Assembly (NCBI GenBank): GCA_903831545.1
Contig: CAIKYI010000114.1
Span: 1-5,633 of the forward strand
Reading direction: 5' to 3'
DNA: 5,633 nucleotides
Source: an uncultured Methylobacter sp.
Lineage (GTDB): Bacteria; Pseudomonadota; Gammaproteobacteria; Methylococcales; Methylomonadaceae
Shown: positions 1 to 5,079 of the stretch, one piece after another
How positions within the stretch are numbered: position 1 is the first letter of the stretch
How the letters are laid out: each line of letters begins with the position of its first letter
Translations under genes and position numbers: made by a program
The notes under the pieces: generated by a model
The model's database searches: none
What the model saw: only the letters and a program-made list of their open reading frames with translations
What the model was told of the DNA's origin: nothing

Positions 1-778
1 CTAAAAAGTCTTTACCTTTTCGAAATTGGTTTTCCTCAAACTCAGGAATATTAGCTTGGGTTAACACCTCCCAACGAGACAACCGATTTTTTAGCTGCCC
101 CTGTTCGCTGGACGTAAAATGAAAGCACTGTGTCAAATGCTCAAACAGCTTAAGTTCCGGTGCCGTTATCAACTTCGCCAGACGGTCCAATTCTTTTATT
201 AGAATTTCAAGGGCGGCGATATGGTCAGCTATTAACGCCGTAACCTGTTTCGGCTGAATGTTTTCAGCCGGTGATAATTCATTGTCAGAAACAACTTTAA
301 GACAGTGGACTAATTCTCCCGAAGAAAAGCGTACCGCAGTTTCATAAAATGCAGATGCTTCCATATCGCAAAGCGCCAGCGGATCATAAACAAGCTGGGG
401 TTTTGACGCCGTTTGAATATTGGCCGTAGGGCAAGGCGAAGTAAAAACCAAACACGGGTAATGGTGCTTACCGCTGTCAATATCGGTAATTTTGTCGATT
501 AAAAACAGGCTGCCCAATGCATGGTGCTGGTGTCCGGCAATGCCGATATTAATCAAAACCGGATGTTCAACTGACCCAAACAAGGCCTGCGTATAGGCCA
601 CGCAAGCTGCCATCGCACTTTTACCAAGACCGGTAACCGCCAGGCAGATATCCTTATTCAAATACACAGCAAACGGTTGAATGGTCGTCGCTTTTTTTAG
701 GTTGAAATGCTCGACCAGCGGTTTGGCCTCACAGGGCAGGGCTGCGTAAATAAAAATGCGTGGGGTGTTATGTTGCAT
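1..778 (-). CDS. Nucleoside phosphorylase/MTA-SAH nucleosidase-superfamily protein, C-terminus cut by left edge
   Basis: The reading frame opens with ATG at 778-776 and stays open for 259 codons to the left edge, so the stop lies outside the window. It probably cleaves the N-glycosidic bond of a purine nucleoside such as methylthioadenosine, S-adenosylhomocysteine or 5'-deoxyadenosine in the cytoplasm. Signatures seen in order are: an N-terminal strand with AALPCEAKP, whose Glu aligns with the catalytic Glu12 of E. coli MTA/SAH nucleosidase; VTGLGKSAMAA; a central NIGIAGH glycine segment; CDMEASAFYETA, the ribose-binding Met-Glu motif; and KVVSDNE, whose Asp matches the catalytic acid. About 60 further residues after this core are charged and not part of minimal nucleosidases. 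The start lies 2 nt after the NfeD-family stop with only a weak GAG upstream, so translation is probably coupled. A hopanoid-type phosphorylase (HpnG-like) is an alternative. Superfamily assignment is confident; the substrate is not known. Confidence 0.8.
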   Translation of the reverse strand, partial: MQHNTPRIFIYAALPCEAKPLVEHFNLKKATTIQPFAVYLNKDICLAVTGLGKSAMAACVAYTQALFGSVEHPVLINIGIAGHQHHALGSLFLIDKITDIDSGKHHYPCLVFTSPCPTANIQTASKPQLVYDPLALCDMEASAFYETAVRFSSGELVHCLKVVSDNELSPAENIQPKQVTALIADHIAALEILIKELDRLAKLITAPELKLFEHLTQCFHFTSSEQGQLKNRLSRWEVLTQANIPEFEENQFRKGKDFL

Positions 779-780
779 GT

Positions 781-1224
781 TTAATCTACTATCTCAACAT
801 CAAACACGGTGCCTCGAATCGCTATGACCTTTACCTTGGTATTAATAGTGCAATCTTGGCCATGTACTTTCCAGATTGAATCATCCACTTTTATTTTGCC
901 TTCGCCGTTTTCTATAGCTTTGTAAAGGCTAAAGACGCGTCCAATGTATTGAGCGCCGCGCTTGTTAAGCAAGGGATGGTCTGTCGCTATGGTGTGTTGT
1001 TTGCCGTAAAGCTTCCAGACGGTGATAGCCGCGACAGAAAGCACTGAAAAAAACAGTACCTGTATTTCAACGCTGATTCCTGGTATCAGTAACAGCAAAA
1101 GCCCGGTTATAAAACCTGAAGTCGCCATCCACAGGAAGAAAAAACCGGGAGCCAACAGCTCTATCACTAACAACACAAGTGCCAGCACCCACCAATTCCA
1201 GAATACAATCGCTAATTCAGCCAT
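781..1224 (-). CDS. NfeD-family membrane protein (YbbJ-like partner of QmcA)
   Basis: This is a 147-residue protein of the short NfeD class, close in length to E. coli YbbJ. Hydrophobic segments at about residues 9-30, 34-50 and 52-72 are inner-membrane helices. The C-terminal part (about 85-147) carries the OB-fold signature: LNKRGAQYIG, then a NGEGKIKVDDSIWKVHG strand pair, then VKVIAIRGTVFDVE. The family works with SPFH/stomatin-like proteins, and the OB domain is thought to contact them and influence assembly or turnover of membrane protein complexes. There is no serine-protease domain, unlike long NfeD proteins. The ATG lies 1 nt after the qmcA stop (TGA-T-ATG) with no clear Shine-Dalgarno sequence, which implies translational coupling. 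Its own stop is 2 nt before the nucleosidase start. The assignment rests on both sequence and gene order. Confidence 0.92.
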   Translation of the reverse strand: MAELAIVFWNWWVLALVLLVIELLAPGFFFLWMATSGFITGLLLLLIPGISVEIQVLFFSVLSVAAITVWKLYGKQHTIATDHPLLNKRGAQYIGRVFSLYKAIENGEGKIKVDDSIWKVHGQDCTINTKVKVIAIRGTVFDVEIVD

Positions 1225-1225
1225 A

Positions 1226-2137
1226 TCAGCTTTTTTTGGTCAGGGCTTCTTTGGCCAGTTCGCCAATGCCACCCAGCGCACCTATGACACTCGAAGCTTC
1301 CAATGGCATAAACACCAATTTGCTGTTGTTGGCAGAGGCGATATCTTTTAAGGCTTCGATGTACTTTTGCGCGACAAAATAATTAATGGCCTGAACATCC
1401 CCTTTACTGATCGCTTCCGATACCATTAACGTTGCCCTGGCTTCAGCTTGAGCCAGACGTTCTCGGGCATCTGCGTCACGATATGACGCTTCTTTTCTAC
1501 CTTCGGCTTCTAGTATGGCTGCCTGTTGCGCGCCTTCAGCACGTAAAATCTCGGACTGTCTTAAGCCTTCAGCCTCAAGAATGGAGGCTCGTTTCAGGCG
1601 CTCGGCTTTCATTTGTCTGCCCATCGCTTCGACAAGATCTTTGGGCGGAGCAATATCTTTTATTTCAATACGGGTAACTTTAATACCCCATGGGGTCGTG
1701 GCATCATCCACAACGCTGAGCAGTCTTGCGTTAATGTCATCCCGACGTGACAACAACTCGTCCAGATCCATCGAACCCATGACAGTACGAATATTAGTCA
1801 TCACCAGATTAAGAATCGCCCAGCCCAGCTGACTCACTTCATAAGCCGCTTTGGCGGCATCCATCACCTGATAAAAAATCACGCCATCAACCGTCACCAT
1901 GGCGTTATCTTTAGTAATCACTTCCTGGGACGGCACATCCATTACCTGCTCCATCATCACCATTTTATTGCCGATGCGATCAATAATTGGCACGATAATA
2001 TTTAACCCGGGGGTCAGCGTATTGGTGTATTTACCAAAGCGCTCAACCGTGTATTCCATACCCTGAGGAACTGACTTGACGCTCATAAAGACAATCAAGA
2101 CCGCGAAAATCAATAATGCTAAAACAAAACCACCCAT
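1226..2137 (-). CDS. qmcA: QmcA-type SPFH/band 7 (stomatin/paraslipin) membrane protein
   Basis: This is a 303-residue protein, nearly the same length as E. coli QmcA. It has one N-terminal helix (about residues 2-20), then the SPFH/band 7 domain (about 21-180) with the typical ERFGKY, LTPGLN and QEVITKDN...VDGVIFYQV motifs. A helical region follows (about 170-250) that should form a coiled coil. It contains hendecad repeats [22 protein letters not shown] and [11 protein letters not shown] at residues 186-218, and ends in a glycine-rich hydrophobic tail (about 284-295). Family members oligomerise into cage-like rings at the inner membrane, mark membrane microdomains, and are linked to FtsH-dependent quality control. 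The start is supported by AGGAGG 4 nt upstream. It is the first gene of a three-gene minus-strand operon with the NfeD-family gene and the nucleosidase. Seven A residues just before its stop are described under findings. Confidence 0.94.
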   Translation of the reverse strand: MGGFVLALLIFAVLIVFMSVKSVPQGMEYTVERFGKYTNTLTPGLNIIVPIIDRIGNKMVMMEQVMDVPSQEVITKDNAMVTVDGVIFYQVMDAAKAAYEVSQLGWAILNLVMTNIRTVMGSMDLDELLSRRDDINARLLSVVDDATTPWGIKVTRIEIKDIAPPKDLVEAMGRQMKAERLKRASILEAEGLRQSEILRAEGAQQAAILEAEGRKEASYRDADARERLAQAEARATLMVSEAISKGDVQAINYFVAQKYIEALKDIASANNSKLVFMPLEASSVIGALGGIGELAKEALTKKS

Positions 2138-2141
2138 GGTG

Positions 2142-2147
2142 CCTCCT
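2142..2147 (-). promoter_or_regulatory. Strong ribosome binding site of qmcA
   Basis: On the minus strand AGGAGG is followed by a 4-nt spacer and the qmcA ATG. It is the only consensus Shine-Dalgarno sequence in the left operon. This suggests ribosomes load here and reach the two downstream genes largely by translational coupling. Confidence 0.8.
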
Positions 2148-2155
2148 GATTTTTT

Positions 2156-2170
2156 GACACGGAATGTGTC
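2156..2170. repeat. Small inverted repeat in the qmcA leader
   Basis: GACAC and GTGTC are perfect 5-bp arms around the 5-nt centre GGAAT. It lies 9 nt upstream (on the minus strand) of the qmcA Shine-Dalgarno sequence. It could be a weak leader hairpin or half-sites for a regulator, but arms this short can arise by chance. Confidence 0.3.
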
Positions 2171-2184
2171 GAACTTGAACTGCT

Positions 2185-2276
2185 TATGTAGCCTGTTTTG
2201 TCATCGCACAAAAAGCCATTGTTAACAAATCAGACCCTGGTAAATTAAAACCGTTAAAATAACTATGTAGCGTGTT
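2185..2276 (+). repeat. Pair of 13-bp direct repeats in the divergent promoter region
   Basis: TATGTAGCCTGTT at 2185-2197 and TATGTAGCGTGTT at 2264-2276 match at 12 of 13 positions and are offset by 79 bp. Only the second copy is followed by the complementary arms that make a palindrome. A repeat of this length within 203 nt suggests two binding sites for one regulator, possibly one per divergent promoter. No regulator is encoded in the window. Confidence 0.45.
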
Positions 2277-2291
2277 GCAAACACCCACATA
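2264..2291. promoter_or_regulatory. Imperfect two-part palindrome, candidate operator over the rightward -35
   Basis: The outer arms TATGT (2264-2268) and ACATA (2287-2291) enclose inner arms GTGTT (2272-2276) and AACAC (2280-2284) around a GCA centre. The arms are separated by AGC on one side and CC on the other, so symmetry is offset by one base. The right half overlaps the proposed -35 hexamer TTGCAA, where a repressor would block the small membrane-protein gene. It has no T-run and so is not an intrinsic terminator. Confidence 0.4.
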
Positions 2292-2340
2292 ACTAATAAT
2301 AATATAAATCTATCTAAATGTAAGTTAACGAGTAATTATA

Positions 2341-2643
2341 ATGCTGATAAACGCCGCTATTGACACAGGTTTCTTGACCCTGCTTTTTCTTATTATCGGA
2401 ATGATTAAGCCAGCCTGGGCTTTGTTTTTTGTAAAAAAACCAGACAGGTTTATGATTTTAATTATATCGACCGTGTTGTTTATGGTTTCCGCGACGCTTT
2501 TTGGTGAAGGCAACCGGCAAAAAGCCCTTGAGGAAAAAACGTCTAAAGAAGTGGTGACCAAAGCGCTGGAACCCTCTTCGGTACCGGTGCCAGTTCCTGC
2601 AGCTGATGTACCTAAAACCCAAGCAAGTTCTCCTAAGAAATAA
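2341..2643 (+). CDS. Small two-helix membrane protein of unknown function
   Basis: This 100-residue protein is not a named family that I recognise. Helix 1 spans about residues 10-30 and contains IGMIKPAWAL. A short basic turn, VKKPDR (31-36), leads into helix 2 (about 37-54). Residues 55-100 form a polar tail with a charged stretch and a PVPVPAA low-complexity segment ending in two lysines. The basic turn suggests a cytoplasmic loop, with both termini outside the cytoplasm. The pattern of a helix, KP, a basic turn with Arg, and a second helix recalls small uncharacterised membrane proteins that I know only loosely. ATG with ACGAG 8 nt upstream is a plausible start. The methyltransferase follows in the same frame and probably on the same transcript, so the two may work together; this protein could be its substrate or anchor. 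Confidence 0.75.
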   Translation: MLINAAIDTGFLTLLFLIIGMIKPAWALFFVKKPDRFMILIISTVLFMVSATLFGEGNRQKALEEKTSKEVVTKALEPSSVPVPVPAADVPKTQASSPKK

Positions 2644-2658
2644 GTACGGAACAACAAC

Positions 2659-3399
2659 CTGACAACACTATTAAAAGCGCTTGCCGCGCAGGCGCTTGGA
2701 TTTACGGTTACCGTTGGTTTGGCCGGGCCATATCCCGAACTGTTTCATGGCGCATGGTTTTTAGCGCTGTTGCAGGGCCTGTTAGCCGCCTTGTGGAGTC
2801 AAGTTTTACGCCAGCCCTATTGGTGGCTGCCTATTCATGCGCTGTTTCTACCAACGGCAATCGCCCTGCTCTCCTTGCAACTGCCGTCCTGGTTATATTT
2901 ACTGGCGGTAATGCTACTTGGTTTGGTGTTTTGGGGGACCGTCAAGGGTGATGTGCCGCTGTTTTTATCCTCAAGTGCTGTTGCCGATGCCGTTGCCCTG
3001 ATCGTTGAGCGGGAAAAAGCCGCTACCTTCGCTGATCTTGGCGCTGGCGTTGGTTCGGTTGCTGTGCCTCTGGGAGGTCAGAATCCGCTTTTGCTGGTCG
3101 ATGCCTGGGAGCAGGCGCCGCTGCCCTGGTTAATTACCCGCTGGCGTTGCACAAAGCTTTTAAATGTCCGCGTTAAACGCGCCAGTTTGTGGAGCTGCAA
3201 TCTTGGTCGTTATGATGTTGTCTTTGCCTTTCTTTCACCGTTGGTGATGAAGCAACTAGGCGAAAAGATCATCCACGAGATGCGGTCCGGCAGTTTGTTC
3301 ATCTCCTCGTCTTTTCCTGTACCCGACTGGGAGCCTGAATCGATCGTAGAGATTAACGATCGGCGCAAAACAAGGCTTTTTTGTTATCGCTTACAATAA
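2659..3399 (+). CDS. Membrane-anchored class I SAM methyltransferase, FAM173/ATPSCKMT-like; probable CTG start
   Basis: With the CTG start the protein has 246 residues. Residues 1-95 are hydrophobic and form three to four membrane helices. A Rossmann methyltransferase domain follows: motif I is ADLGAGVGSV (126-135), a second motif WEQAPLPWLITRWR covers 150-163, the strand RYDVVFAFLSP covers 184-194, and a C-terminal strand pair surrounds FPVPDWEPES (219-228). This order, including a Glu-containing motif ending in PWL and a late F-P-x-P-x-W, matches what I recall of FAM173-type protein lysine methyltransferases (ATPSCKMT, ANTKMT). Lysine methylation of a membrane protein is therefore inferred. 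No in-frame ATG or GTG exists between the preceding stop and 2719. CTG at 2659 has GGA 8 nt upstream and keeps a complete first helix. TTG at 2719 is the next option but lacks a Shine-Dalgarno sequence and would remove 20 residues. Confidence 0.8.
   Translation: MTTLLKALAAQALGFTVTVGLAGPYPELFHGAWFLALLQGLLAALWSQVLRQPYWWLPIHALFLPTAIALLSLQLPSWLYLLAVMLLGLVFWGTVKGDVPLFLSSSAVADAVALIVEREKAATFADLGAGVGSVAVPLGGQNPLLLVDAWEQAPLPWLITRWRCTKLLNVRVKRASLWSCNLGRYDVVFAFLSPLVMKQLGEKIIHEMRSGSLFISSSFPVPDWEPESIVEINDRRKTRLFCYRLQ
2675..2697 (+). repeat. Strong hairpin just after the CTG start of the methyltransferase gene
   Basis: The arms AAGCGCTTGC (2675-2684) and GCAGGCGCTT (2688-2697) form a 10-bp stem with a single G-U pair and a CGC loop. 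It lies 13 nt after the proposed CTG codon and 31 nt after the TAA of the upstream gene. There is no T-run behind it, so an intrinsic terminator is unlikely. It could modulate translation or RNA processing between the two genes, or simply reflect a GC-rich alanine/leucine stretch. Confidence 0.5.
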
Positions 3400-4956
3400 T
3401 AAAAGTTCCGGTGCGATGCGATCCATAAAAATTTTGCGGTAAGATTCAGCCTTACGTACCTGCATGCTTTCCATCGGATTAAAATCATCAGTAATAATGA
3501 TTCCGCCGGCATCATTCATGGCATATTCGTGATCTTGCAACCACTTTGTGGCTTTGTCTTGAGTATCAGGATCTAACATAAGCGATTGTCTGGATGCCAA
3601 AAAAATAAAATCCGTAAATTCGCCTTTTTCAGTGATAAAAACCCGAATATTGGGTAAAACGCTGGCCAGGGTTTTATAGACCGAGGTTACGGCATTGGCG
3701 CCCTCGCCTTTGGTAAATCCCACGTAATTCAAGGCCAGCACACCCTGTTCGGTTAACAGGTTGCGTAATTCGGCCAACATTTCAACGGTCAGCATGTGTG
3801 TGGGTTCCGAACCGCCGGTAAAACAATCGTGAATAATAAAATCGTAATGTTTTTTCAGATTTTTTATTTCAAATCTGGCATCGCCGACTATAAACTCACC
3901 GGTCGGTTTAAAATGAAAATATTGCTGCGCCATAGCCGCCACCACCGGATCAATCTCGATGGTATCGGTGGTCAGGCCTTTTTCTTTAAGATCACGGGCG
4001 ACATGACCGCCCCCCAAACCTATCAATAAAGCCTGGCTGGCGGTTGGGCGAAATACCTGCGGCACTAAACCCAAAATCATCTGATAGCCCAGCAAAGTAC
4101 GACCATGCGCTATTTCCATGGCACTCAGTACCGAAGAATCGGAAAGCAACAAACGAAATCCCTTGCGTTCATCATCTACCACCCGTACCCAACCGTAATG
4201 ACCTTCTTCGGCATGTAAAACGGTAAAATCTTTAGCGGGCTGACTGGGTCTGGCATAACCGTTTGCAGTCAAAATGCAGGTCAATATTGCCACCGTGAGA
4301 AAAGGCAGCGCTGACCAAGCCCCGGAAAAACCCTGTTTGTCACGTATGATCAAAATACTGGCCAGCAACAGCAACAGTAGACTCAAACTGAAAATAATTG
4401 CCCGGGTGCCAAAAGTCGGCAACAAATAAAACGCCAGCAATAGCGTACCCAACACGCTTCCTACAGTGCTGACTGCATAAATCGAACCGACCGCTCTACC
4501 CACGCCTTGCATATCTCGCGTCGCCAGTTTAATTGCGAAAGGGCCGACCATGGCAAGTGCGGTCAATGGCAGGGTAAACAGGATTAAAGCGCTGGCAAAA
4601 GCCCCACCGCGAATGCCCAGCGGATTGGTAAATTCCAGTACCGGGCCACTAATAAAAGGTACCAGCGCCGTAGTCAACGAAGCTAGTAAAATGACATGCG
4701 CCAAGCGCAAACGCAGATAACGGTCCGCCAAAAAACCGCCCAAATAATAACCCAGGGCCAGCGCCACCATGGTAACTGAAATCAACGCAGTCCAGACATA
4801 CAGACTAACCCCGTAAAACGGCGCAATAATGCGCGTACCCAGCAGCTCCAGAATCATAACCGCTCCGCCGCTAAGGGTGACGGTCATAAAAAGAAAGGCG
4901 TTGCTAATTGATGAAGCCTGAGACTGGGGGGAGGTGGTGGTTGGTTGGGTTTTCAT
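3391..4956 (-). CDS. Fused multi-helix membrane protein/spermidine synthase-like protein
   Basis: The protein has 521 residues from the ATG at 4956. The N-terminal half (about 20-235) is a bundle of roughly seven to eight membrane helices typical of fused MFS/spermidine-synthase-like proteins: SGGAVMILELLGTRIIAPFYG, then ALGYYLGGFLADR, then a GSIYAVSTVGSVLGT helix. The C-terminal half (about 245-510) is an aminopropyltransferase-type Rossmann domain with the SAM/dcSAM glycine motif LLIGLGGGHVARDL (310-323), the acidic TIEIDP (332-337), GDAR (358-361) and YDFIIHDCFTGGSEPTHMLT (371-390). The canonical polyamine-site residues of true SpeE are not evident, so polyamine synthesis is not supported. 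A longer frame begins at TTG 5031, but its first 12 residues come from the REP-like palindrome, so the ATG is preferred. The 3' end overlaps the convergent methyltransferase gene by 9 nt. Family assignment is firm; the reaction is unknown. Confidence 0.9.
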   Translation of the reverse strand: MKTQPTTTSPQSQASSISNAFLFMTVTLSGGAVMILELLGTRIIAPFYGVSLYVWTALISVTMVALALGYYLGGFLADRYLRLRLAHVILLASLTTALVPFISGPVLEFTNPLGIRGGAFASALILFTLPLTALAMVGPFAIKLATRDMQGVGRAVGSIYAVSTVGSVLGTLLLAFYLLPTFGTRAIIFSLSLLLLLLASILIIRDKQGFSGAWSALPFLTVAILTCILTANGYARPSQPAKDFTVLHAEEGHYGWVRVVDDERKGFRLLLSDSSVLSAMEIAHGRTLLGYQMILGLVPQVFRPTASQALLIGLGGGHVARDLKEKGLTTDTIEIDPVVAAMAQQYFHFKPTGEFIVGDARFEIKNLKKHYDFIIHDCFTGGSEPTHMLTVEMLAELRNLLTEQGVLALNYVGFTKGEGANAVTSVYKTLASVLPNIRVFITEKGEFTDFIFLASRQSLMLDPDTQDKATKWLQDHEYAMNDAGGIIITDDFNPMESMQVRKAESYRKIFMDRIAPELLLL

Positions 4957-4970
4957 GGGTAAGATTGGGT

Positions 4971-4998
4971 AGATTATGAAAAGAATAACTTGAGTCAA
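4971..4998 (-). promoter_or_regulatory. Candidate sigma70 promoter of the spermidine synthase-like gene
   Basis: On the minus strand TTGACT (4998-4993, 5 of 6 to consensus) is followed by a 16-nt spacer and TAATCT (4976-4971). A start about 7 nt further on would leave a leader of only 8-9 nt before the ATG at 4956. No Shine-Dalgarno sequence precedes that ATG, so initiation may be near-leaderless. The promoter directly abuts the REP-like element. Confidence 0.4.
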
Positions 4999-5070
4999 GT
5001 AGGTTGGGTTAGCGATAGCGTAACCCAACAATAGGCTTAGATGGTCTACGCTATCGACAACCCGACCTAC
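4999..5070. repeat. REP-like (BIME-type) inverted pair
   Basis: The first unit has perfect 9-bp arms GTTGGGTTA (5003-5011) and TAACCCAAC (5021-5029) around GCGATAGCG. A second unit at 5047-5070 lies in the opposite orientation. Its reverse complement matches 4999-5022 at 21 of 24 positions; both begin GTAGGT and end CGATAGCGTA. The two 24-bp arms are separated by 24 nt, so transcripts could fold either into the small hairpin or into one long stem. The location, 9 nt beyond the stop of the outer-membrane gene, is typical of REP elements, which protect 3' ends or assist termination. REPs of this kind are mobilised by RAYT (TnpA_REP) transposases; none is present here. Confidence 0.8.
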
Positions 5071-5079
5071 AAGACTGAT

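Larger units (their letters stand above)
2138..2340. promoter_or_regulatory. Divergent intergenic region between qmcA and the small membrane-protein gene
   Basis: This 203-nt AT-rich stretch contains no convincing gene and must hold promoters for both directions. For the rightward unit the best sigma70-like candidate is TTGCAA at 2275-2280 with an AT-rich -10 at about 2297-2305 (TAATAA or TAATAT); spacing is 16 to 19 nt depending on the hexamer chosen. Translation could then use ACGAG at 2328-2332, 8 nt before the ATG. For the leftward unit I see no good promoter, only TACATA hexamers (minus strand) at 2185-2190 and 2264-2269 without a clear -35. The region also holds a small inverted repeat at 2156-2170 and the repeats listed separately. 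Confidence 0.5.

Noticed and set aside
186..300. Possible frame break near the end of the nucleosidase core
   Set aside because: The frame stays open across it and the motif series continues to KVVSDNE, followed by an uninterrupted C-terminal extension.
1022..1382. Overlapping plus-strand open frames across the NfeD/qmcA junction
   Set aside because: They are antisense to two well-recognised genes and their translations are low-complexity without known motifs.
2325..2657. Minus-strand open frame opposite the small membrane protein
   Set aside because: The plus frame gives a clean two-helix protein with a plausible start; the minus frame looks like a shadow and lacks a start context.
3341..3382. 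Possible terminator: CGATCGT/ACGATCG stem (3341-3347, 3356-3362) followed by T6 at 3377-3382
   Set aside because: The T-run begins 15 nt after the stem, too far for intrinsic termination, and all of it lies inside the methyltransferase coding end.
3391..4956. Authentic spermidine synthase (speE)
   Set aside because: Only the Rossmann SAM/dcSAM features are clear; the polyamine-binding residues are not evident and the protein carries a large membrane domain.
4957..5031. N-terminal extension of the spermidine synthase-like protein from TTG 5031
   Set aside because: Its first residues are the translation of a REP-like palindrome, and the ATG at 4956 gives the normal family layout.
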